64,000 bases of DNA, from NCBI GenBank assembly GCA_016712565.1, contig JADJQU010000003.1:682001-746000 (forward strand), written 5' to 3'. The position numbers were made by a program, and so were the translations under genes. Positions within the stretch are counted from its first letter, which is position 1, and each line of letters begins with the position of its first letter. The DNA is from Planctomycetota bacterium (lineage in GTDB: Bacteria > Planctomycetota > UBA1135 > GCA-002686595). This document shows, piece by piece, positions 25,860 to 35,152 of this stretch. The notes under the pieces were generated by a model that was given only the letters and a program-made list of their open reading frames with translations, searched no databases and was not told the DNA's origin.

Positions 25860-26924
25860 ATGCAACCTTCGAACTCGCGTCGCGATTTCCTGCACACGGT
25901 CACGGGCTTCGCCGCGCTGGCGACCCTGGGGTCGCTGGCCGCGCAGGGGCGCGCCCTGGGGCAGGAACCGGGGGCTCCGGCCAAGGCACCGGAGCCGAAG
26001 CCGCTCGAGCGGCGCAAGTTCGGCAAGACCGACATGCAGGTGGCGCTTCTGGGCTTCGGCAGCGCGGAAATCGGCTACCAGAAGATCGAGCAGGGGACCG
26101 TCGACAAGCTGCTCGGCGCGGCGCTCGATGCCGGCCTCAACGTGGTCGACACCGCGGAGTGCTACCTCGACGCCGAGCTGCAGATCGGCGCGGCGATCGC
26201 CCATCGGCGCAAGGACTACCACCTCTTCACGAAGTGCGGCCACATCGCCGCCGACGGCTCGCGCGGCAACGACTGGACGACGGCCGGCATCCTCGCGTCG
26301 CTCGAACGCAGCCTGAAACGGCTCAAGACCGATGCTGTCGATCTCTTCCAGCTGCACTCGTGCTCGAAAGAGGAGCTGCAAAAGGGCGAGTGCATCGAGG
26401 CCATGGAGCGGGCGAAGAAGGAGGGCAAGACGCGCTACATCGGCTACAGCGGCGACTCGGCCGCCGCCCTGTTCGCGGTCGAGAGCGGACGCTTCGACGC
26501 CCTGCAGACCTCGGTCAACTTCTGCGACCAGGAGTGCATCGACCTCGTGCTGCCGAAGGCCAAGGAGCGCGGCATGGGCGTCGTCGCCAAGCGGCCCATC
26601 GCCAATGCGGTCTGGCGCCACGAGGGCCTTCCCGACAACGGCTACCACCAGGAGTACTGGAAGCGCTTCGACGCCTTGCGGTACGAGTTCGCGCAGGGAG
26701 AAGCCCGGAAGCGCGAGGACGCCGACGGGCCCGCCGGCGTGGCCATGCGCTTCACGGCGATGCAACCGGGCGTGCAGGTGCTGATCGTGGGCACCACCCG
26801 GCCCGAGCGCTGGAAGCAGAATGCCGACCTGCTGCGCGCGGGCCCGCTCTCGCCGGAACTCGAGGCCAGGATCCGCGCGCGTTGGAAGGAAGTCGCCAAG
26901 CCCGACTGGATCGGCCAGACCTGA
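25860..26924 (+). CDS. exported aldo/keto reductase family protein
   Basis: 354 residues. A twin-arginine signal (SRRDFLHTVTGFAALATLGSLAA) precedes an AKR barrel starting at RRKFGKTDMQVALLGFGSAEIG. The catalytic tetrad is complete: Asp97 and Tyr102 in DTAECY, Lys125 in FTKC, His166 in LFQLHS. QTSVNFCDQE and IVGTTRPERWKQN are cofactor-site segments. ATG 25860 follows GGAGGA at 5-base spacing. Tat export would carry the folded protein with NADP(H) bound; such exported oxidoreductases are frequent in planctomycetes, usually with unknown substrates. The next gene starts 36 bases downstream and may share the transcript. Confidence 0.9.
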   Translation: MQPSNSRRDFLHTVTGFAALATLGSLAAQGRALGQEPGAPAKAPEPKPLERRKFGKTDMQVALLGFGSAEIGYQKIEQGTVDKLLGAALDAGLNVVDTAECYLDAELQIGAAIAHRRKDYHLFTKCGHIAADGSRGNDWTTAGILASLERSLKRLKTDAVDLFQLHSCSKEELQKGECIEAMERAKKEGKTRYIGYSGDSAAALFAVESGRFDALQTSVNFCDQECIDLVLPKAKERGMGVVAKRPIANAVWRHEGLPDNGYHQEYWKRFDALRYEFAQGEARKREDADGPAGVAMRFTAMQPGVQVLIVGTTRPERWKQNADLLRAGPLSPELEARIRARWKEVAKPDWIGQT

Positions 26925-26960
26925 GAGCTTTGGACGCGGTCCGCTGAGCCTTCGCGAGCG

Positions 26961-27614
26961 ATGACGAGCCCCCTCTGGCACTGGCTGGAGCCCCGCGCGT
27001 CGGGCGGGGAATTCGAACACTTCTTCTGCGGTCCGGCGGCGGGCTCCATGCCCCCTTGCCCCAACTGCCGTGCGCCCCTGCTCGTCTACGCCCAATTCGA
27101 CCCGCGCGACCGAAGGCTCGGTCTCGGGGAACTGGGCGTCGCGCAAGTGAACTGCGTCTTCTGCTGGCGGTGTGCGCTCGCCCAAGCACCGTTGCACTAT
27201 CGCCTGTCAGCGGAGGGAAGCGTGGAACTCCTCTCCTTCGGCCGCGGGGCCGTGGAGGTGGACTTCCCCTACCCCGACTACCCCCGGGCCTTCCCGCGGG
27301 CCGCGCTGGTGCTCGTGGAGCCCACGCCGCGTGAACTGGGCGCCCTGGAGCAGATCCGCGCCGGAGCCCTGTGGCACGACCTCGAACCGGACCTGCGGCA
27401 CCTGCTGGTCCCGCGCCACCGCGCCGGGCCCGGACTGGCGAGCCAAGTCAGGTCCCACGCCTGCGCCCTGTGCGGGAAAGCCATGACCGGCTTCGCCGTT
27501 TTCGGCAACTCCAACCTGGATCCCCGCGGCTTCACGGGCAGCGAGTCCGCCGAGGTGGGCTTCCAAGCCTGCGTTGCTTGCGCCGCGGTGGCTGCCGTGC
27601 AGTGGTGCGACTGA
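26961..27614 (+). CDS. Cys-rich hypothetical protein with several CxxC pairs
   Basis: 217 residues, not assigned to a family. Visible are CPNC (about residue 33), CVFCWRC (about 65-71), CALCGK (about 169) and CVAC near the end, arranged as two potential zinc sites flanking an aromatic/acidic middle (VEVDFPYPDYPRAFPRAALVLVEP). No signal peptide or membrane helix. Likely a cytoplasmic metal-binding protein. It lies 36 bases after the aldo/keto reductase on the same strand and ends before a strong hairpin. Confidence 0.65.
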   Translation: MTSPLWHWLEPRASGGEFEHFFCGPAAGSMPPCPNCRAPLLVYAQFDPRDRRLGLGELGVAQVNCVFCWRCALAQAPLHYRLSAEGSVELLSFGRGAVEVDFPYPDYPRAFPRAALVLVEPTPRELGALEQIRAGALWHDLEPDLRHLLVPRHRAGPGLASQVRSHACALCGKAMTGFAVFGNSNLDPRGFTGSESAEVGFQACVACAAVAAVQWCD

Positions 27615-27656
27615 CTTCGCGGCCATGCCGTCCAGGAGGGCGCTCCAAAACGAGGA

Positions 27657-27684
27657 CCGCGCCCGTGCCTCTGCACGGGCGCGG
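27657..27684. terminator. 12-bp hairpin between convergent genes
   Basis: A perfect stem (27657-27668 with 27673-27684) closes a CTCT loop. On the minus strand it is followed by TCCTCGTTTTGG, giving a short T stretch, so it can end the minus-strand gene at 27742 and probably also the plus-strand gene ending at 27614. Confidence 0.7.
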
Positions 27685-27741
27685 CGCGGATGACCGGTTC
27701 CTGGCGCAGCGGGAAGCGCGGTCGCCCGAACTTGCGGCGCT

Positions 27742-28899
27742 TCACTCCAGCGACAGCACGTGGGCGGGCCCCGTGAGTGTGCGCTGGCCCGCGGGGTCGA
27801 CACAAATGGCCTGCAACCAGAACAGGCGGGCCGCCACGGTGCCGTCCGGGATGGCGAAGCTCCGCTGTACGACCAGCGTCCCGCTGGGGCCCACCGTGCC
27901 CAACGGCAAGGCGGTCGTGAAGGCCGGCTGGGGGACCATCCACACTCCCCCCGCGGAGATCTGGACCGTGAAGGCCGGCCTGCGCGACATCACCAGGTAC
28001 ACGATGTCGCCCGGCTGTCCCTGAACCGTGATGCCCACGCTTGTGTCGTCGGAAGTGACGGCCGTCGCGGACAGACGGCGCGCGGCACCCGGGAGCACGT
28101 TGGTAATGGCGCCATTCAGGTGTTGGACCGTCGCGCCGGCCGGAGCCTGGATGCCGGTGCCCCAGGCCTCCGCCCCCGGAAGCGTCACGCAATCGAGCAG
28201 GAAACCCTGGGCGGAATCGATCACGAAGGCGGTGCCCCCCGTGCCGCCGACCGTGTAGGGCGGCCAATCGCCGTCGCCGCCGTTGCCACCCTGGAAGCTG
28301 CAACCCGAGGCGAACAGGCCCAGGTCCTGCCCTGCGTATCCCACGCCCCCGTGCCCACCCCTGGGATCCGTGGTGGTGCTGCCGGTGCCGCCGCGCACGA
28401 GCGTGCCGTAGGCGGCGATCGCGGAGAAGGTCGATTCCAGTCCCGGCCCTCCGTCGAAGGGGAAGAAACTCGGTGCGCTGTCCCCGTTGCCGCCCGAGAG
28501 ACTGCAGTCGCTGAACACGACGTTGACCGAGTTCGTGACGCGCACGCCGGGGTCCGGATCGCCGTACTTGTACGAACCGAAGAAGCCGCAACGCTGGACT
28601 CTCAGGTGGCCCTGTACGTTGGCGACGTCGAGAGTGACGACGGTGTTGTGCCCCGTGCTGGTCACGTCCAGTCCATGCAGCAACACGGACTGACCTTGGG
28701 CCAGATTCCGCACGATCACTTGCCCCGTGATCGTGGCCTGGGCCGCTCCATGGACGAACACGTGCACGGACTTCCCGTCGACCACGAACGGTGCGTAGGG
28801 CCCTGGAATGACAAGCAACGACTCGCCCTCCAGCGCGGCATTGACCCCGTCCTGGATCGTGGCGAAGGGGCCAACATTGGGGCGCTCGGCGATGCGCAC
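27742..28899 (-). CDS. secreted right-handed beta-helix-like protein (leader out of frame)
   Basis: 385 residues. Opens with PFATIQDGVNAALEGESLLVIPG, the usual first turn of planctomycete right-handed beta-helix proteins, then stacked strand repeats rich in Gly, Asn and Ser (VQRCGFFGSYKYG, FSDCSLSGGNGDSAP, FASGCSFQGGNGGDG), and a strand-rich end. The only in-frame start, GTG 28899, gives no export signal, while a perfect signal peptide lies immediately upstream in another frame (28978-28905). One missing or extra base in the GCGCGCGGG stretch near 28905 would restore a normal secreted protein. No catalytic residues recognised. Confidence 0.72.
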   Translation of the reverse strand: MRIAERPNVGPFATIQDGVNAALEGESLLVIPGPYAPFVVDGKSVHVFVHGAAQATITGQVIVRNLAQGQSVLLHGLDVTSTGHNTVVTLDVANVQGHLRVQRCGFFGSYKYGDPDPGVRVTNSVNVVFSDCSLSGGNGDSAPSFFPFDGGPGLESTFSAIAAYGTLVRGGTGSTTTDPRGGHGGVGYAGQDLGLFASGCSFQGGNGGDGDWPPYTVGGTGGTAFVIDSAQGFLLDCVTLPGAEAWGTGIQAPAGATVQHLNGAITNVLPGAARRLSATAVTSDDTSVGITVQGQPGDIVYLVMSRRPAFTVQISAGGVWMVPQPAFTTALPLGTVGPSGTLVVQRSFAIPDGTVAARLFWLQAICVDPAGQRTLTGPAHVLSLE

Positions 28900-28978
28900 C
28901 TCGCCCGCGCGCGCCCGAGGAGCCGACCACGGCGGCGGCCGTGGCGAGGAAGACGTGTACGAGTGTGCGGGTCAGCAT
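28900..28978 (-). pseudogene. signal peptide of the 27742-28899 gene, in a different frame
   Basis: ATG 28978 starts a textbook Sec signal (MLTRTLVHVFLATAAAVVGS) that runs into the beta-helix gene one base out of register. Deleting one G or adding GC near 28905 gives an ARA or ARG cleavage zone followed by GEVRIAERP. This is the missing start of the downstream frame, not a separate gene. Confidence 0.65.
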
Positions 28979-29343
28979 GGGGTTCCTGTCGCAGGAGGTC
29001 CGGTGGAGGGGTGGTCGCCCCAGGTGGGCGTTCCCGCCGCGGGCAGGGATCCGGCCGCGGCAGGGAGTTCTTGGCCCGGCCACCGGAATCGTGACAGGCA
29101 ATCCCCGGCTGGGGAAGGGCTCTCGCTCGCGGACCAAGCCTGCTCGGCGGGGCGCGGCCACAGCAGCTCGCCCAAGGGCCATTGGGCGCTCAGGGCCCGA
29201 CCACGACATGGGAAATCCCGCTGTCGTCGTCGCCAAAAGGGAGCGCCGCGCCCCGTGAACCTGCCGGGACACGGGACGCAGCGCTCGTAGCGACGCTGGG
29301 AAGAGCTGGCGGTCCTGCCCGCCGCCCCACACCGGACGCGCGG
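28979..29343. other. intergenic stretch without a visible gene
   Basis: 365 bases between two minus-strand genes. Frames here are short, lack ribosome sites and have random composition. No RNA fold, clear promoter or repeat was recognised; it presumably holds the leader of the gene at 28978. Confidence 0.5.
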
Positions 29344-29541
29344 CTACCTGGGAGAGGCTTTGCGCTTGCGCTTGGCCTTGGCCGCCGCCTGTGCGTCGCC
29401 GACCTTGCGTTGCAGCGTGCCACTGACCTGCTTCGCCGCGCCGAGGATCTGCTGCTTCGGGCTCCCGACCGCCTCGCCGACGGCTCGCTGGATGGTTCCC
29501 GCCACACGCTTGGTGCTGCCCTTGACTTGGTTTTTGTTCAT
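29344..29541 (-). CDS. CsbD family stress protein
   Basis: A 65-residue, very basic CsbD-type protein: MNKNQVKGSTKRVAGTIQRA and the second repeat-like segment QQILGAAKQVSGTLQRKVGD match the family, which is usually induced by general stress and has unknown molecular role. The Lys/Arg-rich tail (AKAKRKRKASPR) may bind nucleic acid. Stand-alone gene. Confidence 0.85.
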   Translation of the reverse strand: MNKNQVKGSTKRVAGTIQRAVGEAVGSPKQQILGAAKQVSGTLQRKVGDAQAAAKAKRKRKASPR

Positions 29542-29799
29542 GGGGGCGACACTAGCGCACGGGCCATTGCCGCGCCTACAGACGAAACTGGGTAGTCCAA
29601 CGGGGAACTCCCCGGAGTCGCCTTGGCGGGCCAGGCCGATGCTGTTGCGGCCTCGGGACGCCGCGCGCGGCCGCCGCCGGTGCATGCCCAGCCGATCGGC
29701 GCCCCGTGCAGGCCAGAGTCGCCCATGCAAGGCGACTGGATCCGGGGTGCAAGCAAGCGCGGGCACCAGGTCGGCCGCGTCGGTTGCCCTCGTCTGCTT

Positions 29800-30453
29800 T
29801 CACTTCGAGACCGGACTGCCGGCCCCGTAGGCTTCCTCGGCCACGGTGCATTCCTTGGTTGCGGTATCCAGCTCGATCTTCGCGTGGGCCACGCGCGCCT
29901 CGCAGTCGCGGACGTCCGCTTCGCACTTGCCCACGTCCACTTGAATCGCGAGAGCCTTGTCGCTCCCGGAGAAGGCACGCGCCTTCTCGAGTTCGACCTT
30001 GGCCCCGGCCAGTTCGTGCGTGCGATCCGCCACGTTCATGGCCCGTTCGCTCTGCGTGACTTCACACTCCCGCCAGCCGATGAGTCCGTGCTGGGAACCC
30101 ACGGCCGATTGGGCCGTCTTCAGTTGTTCTTGGGCAGCCTCCAGCTCGTCCGTGGTGCCCGTCATCGCAACTGCCACTCCGGCCTCGGCTTTGTCGACCT
30201 TGGCCTCGAGCAGGTCGAGTTGCCGCTTGGCCAGGGTGCACTGGGCCTCGGTACGCACGACGGCCTGACGGGCGGCCGACAGCTCGTCGCCGCAGCGATC
30301 GTGTTCGGTGCGCGCCGCGTCGATGCGGGCCCGCTCTGCGTTGCTGAGGCCGCTGACCATGGAGTCGTTGACCGTGTGGTCGGTGGACAGGGCGCCGCAG
30401 GCCGTCAGGGCCAGCGAAGCGACCAGGAACAGGGAGAGTCGAACAGTGTGCAT
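29800..30453 (-). CDS. coiled-coil lipoprotein
   Basis: 217 residues with a lipobox (LALTAC). The rest is almost entirely alpha-helical with heptad character (AERARIDAARTEHDRCGDEL, TLAKRQLDLLEAKVDKAEAGV, ADVRDCEARVAHAKIEL), and Cys residues at intervals could cross-link helices. No family recognised. Length and composition recall murein-lipoprotein-like spacers or trimeric coiled coils, but that is inference. 146 bases separate it from the metalloprotease gene upstream. Confidence 0.72.
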   Translation of the reverse strand: MHTVRLSLFLVASLALTACGALSTDHTVNDSMVSGLSNAERARIDAARTEHDRCGDELSAARQAVVRTEAQCTLAKRQLDLLEAKVDKAEAGVAVAMTGTTDELEAAQEQLKTAQSAVGSQHGLIGWRECEVTQSERAMNVADRTHELAGAKVELEKARAFSGSDKALAIQVDVGKCEADVRDCEARVAHAKIELDTATKECTVAEEAYGAGSPVSK

Positions 30454-30599
30454 GGCGGGTCCTCGTGGGGGTGGGGTGGCGGTACGACCTCTCCTGGGCC
30501 AGACCGGCGCGGTCTCACCTTCGGTCGTTCCACCGAGCCGAGCCCTCACTTCCAGGTACCGGCGCGGTCCCAGGCCTCGCCGCGGCCCCGCGCGTGGTG

Positions 30600-32384
30600 T
30601 CAGTTCCCCGTGCCCGTCAAGACAACCCGGAACGGGCTCGGCACGTTGGTGGCGTCGTGGGTGAACTCCAGATTCGCCGTGCGCGCTCCGGTGGTCGTCG
30701 GATCGAACCGCACCTGGTACTGCACGTGGTCCCCGCCGGCCAGGGCCGACAGACCCAAGCAACTGGAGTTGACCGCCTGGCGCATCACATTGGCACACAC
30801 CGGGTGGAATTCCAGATCGATGTTGTCCATGCCTCCGCAAGTGTGGCAGTAGCTCATGATCGTGCCCTGGGAGCACGACGTCGTCCCATTGCAGTTGGTC
30901 GAGCACAGGTCGAGCGGCGGGCAGAACGAGTGAGTGTGGTTCGAGCCGAAGTTGTGACCCAGTTCGTGGGCCACGACGACGAAGTCCCAGGTGAAGTTCC
31001 CCGGGGCGCCGGTCCAGGTCTGCCAGTTGATCGAACCGCTGAGGTTGCCGCTGACGCCGAAGCCGAACGACTGGCTGCAGAGCACGTTGACGTAGGCCAC
31101 GCCGCCGCCGAGACTCGCGCCGGAGAGGAAGTGGGCCAGGTTCGCGCTCGCCGGCCAGCCCGAGGTGCTCCAGGCGGTGCGGAACTGGTCGAGCACGTCG
31201 CTCGCATCGCCGCCGGAATCCTGGGCAGTCCACGGATCGGCCGGCGTGGAGTACAGCCCCAGGTAGGCGATCGACAGCGTGGTCTGCACGTCGGTGACGT
31301 ACTGCGCGCTGATCGCCGCGATCAACTGCGTCACGTAGTTCGTGGCGAGCAGCGTCGAGTTGAACTTCTGATAGAACTGGTAATCGGTTTCCAGCGCGAG
31401 CTGGCAGTCGGCCGCGGTCAGGGGCTGGGTCGGCGGCACGCCCCCGCCCTCCGGCGGCAGCGAGGACGGAGTGCCCATCGGACGGCCGGGAACTTCCAAT
31501 TCCCCGCCGCAGAGCTGGACCCCGTCCAGGGCGCCGAGGGAAGCGAGCTCCGGGCCCCGCACCACGCGGCAGAGCGCCGGTGTGCCGTCCGCGGCGCCGG
31601 CGCGTTCCGTGAACAGGTGCACGAAGCGGTCGGTGCGCTCCGGGAGTTCGATCCAGCCGTGGGTGGCCTGTGAGGAAATGGCCAGGAAGACCTTCGCTCC
31701 CGGCACTTCGAGCACGTGCCCGGTCCAGATCGACAGATCCCCCACCGCCGCGGCGAGCCCGCCGGGCTGATCGACGCCGTCCACCCGCAGCACCGCGCCC
31801 GCGGCGAGGGGCAGGGGCTTGCGCTCCAGGGCCAGGGTCAGGGACCCGAAACCCGGCGCGGGGAAGTCCGCCAGGGTGGCGCGGGTGCTGCGGGACAGCT
31901 CCGCGACCAGCGGCTGCGAGATCGACAGGGTCACCCCGCCGGTGGTGGTCTGTCCGAGCTTCGCCCAGGGCGGCGCCACGTCGGGGGCCAGTTGGAAGCC
32001 CGGCTCGCCCGGCCCGGGCGCGCTCGAGAGCGGCGCCGACTCGATCACCACCGAGAAGTCGCCCGGGTGGGAGCCCGCGAGGCGGGGCGCTCCCAGGTCC
32101 CATGGCGCCGCCGCCCGCATTGGTGACGCGCAGCAGAGTGCCGGTGGTCGGCCCCCGCCGACGGACTGCGTCCCGAGGCCCACGACCTCATCCTGGACCA
32201 GCGAATTCTCCGTGCCCGTGGCTCCCTCGGTGGCCACGAAGGCCGAGGGCCCCGAGGCATCGTCGTCGGCGATGGTGAGCTGGTGCAGGACGTTCGCTCC
32301 CAAGGTCGCGCCCGCGCTGGGCTGGGAGACCGACAGGCGCACGGTCTCGTCGACCTCGATGACGTTGTCGTCCATCACCCCCAC
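30600..32384 (-). CDS. zinc metalloprotease (M12-like), main part of a frameshifted gene
   Basis: The protease domain carries HELGHNFGSNHTH (zinc site HExxHxxGxxH) followed by a Met-turn candidate IMSYCHTCGG, placing it with reprolysin-like M12 enzymes. A choice-of-anchor D-like beta domain lies upstream, and a similar one starts at the very C terminus and is short. The N-terminal part is in another frame (32375-33088). Within this frame the segment around 32105-32150 reads as nonsense (RPPALCCASPM) but shifted by one base gives PTTGTLLRVTNAGGGAM, so two compensating one-base errors lie there. The start at 32384 is not a real initiation site. Secreted or surface protease; substrate unknown. 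Confidence 0.75.
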   Translation of the reverse strand: MGVMDDNVIEVDETVRLSVSQPSAGATLGANVLHQLTIADDDASGPSAFVATEGATGTENSLVQDEVVGLGTQSVGGGRPPALCCASPMRAAAPWDLGAPRLAGSHPGDFSVVIESAPLSSAPGPGEPGFQLAPDVAPPWAKLGQTTTGGVTLSISQPLVAELSRSTRATLADFPAPGFGSLTLALERKPLPLAAGAVLRVDGVDQPGGLAAAVGDLSIWTGHVLEVPGAKVFLAISSQATHGWIELPERTDRFVHLFTERAGAADGTPALCRVVRGPELASLGALDGVQLCGGELEVPGRPMGTPSSLPPEGGGVPPTQPLTAADCQLALETDYQFYQKFNSTLLATNYVTQLIAAISAQYVTDVQTTLSIAYLGLYSTPADPWTAQDSGGDASDVLDQFRTAWSTSGWPASANLAHFLSGASLGGGVAYVNVLCSQSFGFGVSGNLSGSINWQTWTGAPGNFTWDFVVVAHELGHNFGSNHTHSFCPPLDLCSTNCNGTTSCSQGTIMSYCHTCGGMDNIDLEFHPVCANVMRQAVNSSCLGLSALAGGDHVQYQVRFDPTTTGARTANLEFTHDATNVPSPFRVVLTGTGN

Positions 32385-33088
32385 GGCGAAGCTGATCTGG
32401 GCGCCATCGGCGCTTCCCGCGGAAAACTCACGTTGGTCGCCGCCACGGAGTGGTAGTCATTGCCCGGGCTCGCCGACCCGCCGCCCGCGTCGGCAACGCG
32501 CGCGCTGACCGCCAGGCCCAGGGAAGCCCCCGGCGGGAGGTCGAGGCGCACGGCCACATTGCGCGGCGCCGTGCTCTCGTCGGGGGTCACGCTGGAGGCG
32601 GAGGCGAAGTCCAGGCTGGCCACGTGGATGTCGGTCAGGGTGGCCGTGAACGTGCGCTGGCCGCTGGTGCCCGCGCCGACGGCGTTGGCCAGGGTGAACC
32701 TCACGGTCTCGCTGGTTCCCTCCACCAGGAGGTCGTCCAGAGCGCTGAAGGGCACCTGCTGGGTTGCTCCGTCGACGGAACCCGCGGGGAAGACCAGGGT
32801 CACCGGGGCGAAGACGGAGTAGTCGCCGCCCGAGGACGCAGTGCCCGTGGCCGCATCGACCACGTCGACCTGGACGTCGGCGGGGAGCGCTGCCTCCGAG
32901 GTGTGCAGCACGACGCCGAGGGACAGCGGCGCCCCGCCCTCAACGGCGGTGCCGGACGGCAGGGTGAACGAGAACGAGGACTTGGGCCCGCCCCCACCGC
33001 CGCCGCCACCACAGCCTGCGAGCGCGAGACCGCCGAGCACGGCCCAACCCACCCAGGAACCCGACCTGGAAATGCACCCCGTCCCCAT
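32375..33088 (-). CDS. lipoprotein with Calx-beta domains, N-terminal part of the metalloprotease gene
   Basis: Opens with a lipoprotein signal (VGWAVLGGLALAGC), an oligo-Gly linker, then a Calx-beta domain (AVEGGAPLSLGVVL ... SGGDYSVFAPVTLVFPAGS, LVEGTSETVRFTL) and the start of a second (SPGNDYHSVAATNVSFP). At about 32420 the frame breaks: one extra G turns PREAPMAPR into PAGSADGAQ and leads straight into DDNVIEVDETVRLSV of the next frame, the end of the same Calx-beta repeat. So this is not a separate gene. The combined protein would be about 830 residues. Confidence 0.75.
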   Translation of the reverse strand: MGTGCISRSGSWVGWAVLGGLALAGCGGGGGGGGPKSSFSFTLPSGTAVEGGAPLSLGVVLHTSEAALPADVQVDVVDAATGTASSGGDYSVFAPVTLVFPAGSVDGATQQVPFSALDDLLVEGTSETVRFTLANAVGAGTSGQRTFTATLTDIHVASLDFASASSVTPDESTAPRNVAVRLDLPPGASLGLAVSARVADAGGGSASPGNDYHSVAATNVSFPREAPMAPRSASPWG

Positions 33089-33227
33089 CGCAGCTCACTC
33101 CCCTGTTGCAGTGCCCAAGGGGGGTGCAGGGCCCACGCGCCCCGAGGCTCCCCCCGCGATTCCAGAGGCGGATCGGCCTGGGCTGGCCCCAATCTGGAGA
33201 CTGCCCCGCATGGCTGCGGATTTCGTC

Positions 33228-34217
33228 CTAAGTGCCTTTTGAGAAGGCGGTTACAAACGCTCGCCTGGCCCAGCCGAAAAACGGCCCTGGCGGGGCCTTC
33301 CGGGCCGATCGGGAGGGGGTCCCGGGGTGCGGATCCGCAGCGATGCGGGGCAGTATCCCCCGCGACCAGGACCTCACCCCCGTGACCAATCCCAGCCGTT
33401 CCAGGCCAAGAATCGTCACCCACCCCAGGTCGAACTCCCGGCGCAGGATGCCCATGCGCGCGGAGTCCGGCAGGGCGTGGTGGTTGTTGTGGAAGCCCTC
33501 GCCGAAGGAGATCCAGCCCAGGGGCAGGGAGTTGGAGCCGTGCTCGGACGCTCCAGGAAGGGTGAAGCGTCGCTCGCCGTGCTTGTGGGTCCAGTAGCCG
33601 ATGAACCAGTGGCCGACGATGCCGCCGCTGGTGCGCGCGATGCCGCAGACCACCGCGGCGCCGGGTCCGAAGAGCCAGGCCAGCAGACCGTAGGAGGCGA
33701 GGATCCACAGCCACCAGGTGCGCTCCAGGAAACGCAGCGTGCCATCCTGCTCCAGGGCCGGGTCCAGCCCATACGCCTCCCAGGAAGCCGGCCTGAAGCC
33801 ATGGTGGAGGTTCCACCAGAAGTCCCGCGCGAGACCGTGGCGGTAGGCGAAGTAGGCCGGGCAGTCGGGTCGGTTCTGCCAGAAGTCGCGCACGCGGTGC
33901 AGCCGGATCCAGGAGAGCGGGCCGCCGAGCCCGGTGAGCACGAACAGCCCCACCAGGACCCGGCGCACCGGGCGTGGCGCCTCGTACGTGCGGTGGATCA
34001 GCCCTCGGTGCAGCCCGACCGAATGGCCCAGGCACAGCGTCAGGTAGGTGAGGACCAGGGCCCAGGCCGTTCGCGCGCCCCCCAGGGCCCCCGGGAGGAG
34101 CAGCAGGGTCGCGATCCCGTGCCCCCACAGCCAGATCGACTTGGGCCAGGAGAAGCGGACGCTCCCCAGGTTCGGCGGCACGGGCGGATCCAGCGACGCG
34201 CGGCGGCGGAAGTTCAT
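33228..34217 (-). CDS. membrane fatty acid desaturase
   Basis: 329 residues with four membrane segments. Histidine boxes: HRGLIH (His70-His75) and GEGFHNNHH near residue 235 are canonical for acyl-CoA/acyl-lipid desaturases. The second box, normally HRxHH, is HRVRD (His107-Asp111), followed by FWQNRPDCPAYFAYRHG; a variant box with an RDW/RDF core occurs in some bacterial desaturases, so this is probably a subfamily trait, not a defect. Starts by ATGA overlap with the TetR gene, implying direct co-regulation of membrane fluidity by the regulator. Confidence 0.87.
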   Translation of the reverse strand: MNFRRRASLDPPVPPNLGSVRFSWPKSIWLWGHGIATLLLLPGALGGARTAWALVLTYLTLCLGHSVGLHRGLIHRTYEAPRPVRRVLVGLFVLTGLGGPLSWIRLHRVRDFWQNRPDCPAYFAYRHGLARDFWWNLHHGFRPASWEAYGLDPALEQDGTLRFLERTWWLWILASYGLLAWLFGPGAAVVCGIARTSGGIVGHWFIGYWTHKHGERRFTLPGASEHGSNSLPLGWISFGEGFHNNHHALPDSARMGILRREFDLGWVTILGLERLGLVTGVRSWSRGILPRIAADPHPGTPSRSARKAPPGPFFGWARRAFVTAFSKGT

Positions 34218-34924
34218 GGCACGGCCTCCGGGGTGAGGCCGGGCTGTCCCTCGCCCATGAGGCCCAGCCGAACGCTGCGGCCGATGGCCAGGAGCTTGGG
34301 CCCGACGAAGGGCAGCTTGAGCCCGATGCCGATCAGCGGCGAGGCACCCTCCACGGCAGCCAGCAGGGCCTGGGTGGCCCGCTGGTCCCGGCTGCGGTCC
34401 ACGGCCCAGAAGAAGAGGATCGCGAGCTGGGCCAGGTAGGCGGCGTCCGCCAACTCCTCGGCGTGGCGGGGGGCATCCTCGGCCTCGACCACCGCCCGCA
34501 GGAACTGGGGCGCGCCCTTCTCACGGGAATCCCGGTTGTGCAGCGGGCTGACGGTGGGGTGCCCCTGGAGCATCGGCATCAGCAGGGCCCCCAGCAGCGG
34601 CCGGTAGGGCCCCAGGACCTCCATCGACATGCGCGTGAGCCACAGGGTGCGCGCGGTCCAGGTGCCCGCGGGCATGGCGCGCGAGCGCTCCACCCATTGG
34701 TCAAGCAGGCGGCCGTAGACCTCACCGACGAGGGCGTCCTTGCTCTCGAAGTAGCGGTAGCAGAGCGCCGGCGTCACTCCGGCCTCCTCGGCGATGGCGC
34801 GGAGCGAAGCCGAGTGGAATCCGTCCGCCTGGAACCGCCTCAGGGCGGTCTGGAAGATCCTCTCGCGGGTTCGGGCGCCCTTTTCGCTTCGCCGGCGCCT
34901 GGGCTGGGGGCTGTCGATCTCCAT
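34214..34924 (-). CDS. TetR family transcriptional regulator
   Basis: 236 residues. The N-terminal helix-turn-helix is clear: GARTRERIFQTALRRFQADG, then SLRAIAEEAGVTPALCYRYF. The C-terminal ligand domain has no assignable ligand. It is the first gene of a two-gene operon with a desaturase, as for DesT-type regulators of unsaturated fatty acid synthesis, so an acyl-CoA ligand is a reasonable guess. A near-palindrome lies 9 bases upstream of the ATG, suiting autorepression. Confidence 0.9.
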   Translation of the reverse strand: MEIDSPQPRRRRSEKGARTRERIFQTALRRFQADGFHSASLRAIAEEAGVTPALCYRYFESKDALVGEVYGRLLDQWVERSRAMPAGTWTARTLWLTRMSMEVLGPYRPLLGALLMPMLQGHPTVSPLHNRDSREKGAPQFLRAVVEAEDAPRHAEELADAAYLAQLAILFFWAVDRSRDQRATQALLAAVEGASPLIGIGLKLPFVGPKLLAIGRSVRLGLMGEGQPGLTPEAVP

Positions 34925-34932
34925 GCCATAAA

Positions 34933-34948
34933 TATGAACGCGTTTACT
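34933..34948 (-). promoter_or_regulatory. candidate TetR operator
   Basis: TGAACGCGTTTA (34935-34946) centres on the palindrome AACGCGTT in an AT-rich patch just upstream of the TetR start. The GAACG half-site recalls operators of fatty-acid TetR regulators such as DesT. Assignment rests on position and symmetry. Confidence 0.45.
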
Positions 34949-35152
34949 TTAGAGTCCAGTCGCCTCCTACGACTTTCTTGTCGGCCGCGGATTTTCGGCG
35001 TCCACGGCGAGCTTAAGTCGCTTTTACCCAGCCATTTAGGACAGCTCAGGCGTTCCCTTGGAGGACTCTGATCGACCGCGGCCCCCGACTGCGTGGAGGG
35101 GTGTGGCGCCACCGGCGCCGTCCCCCTCCCCTTTCCGCTGAGGTCCCTTCCC

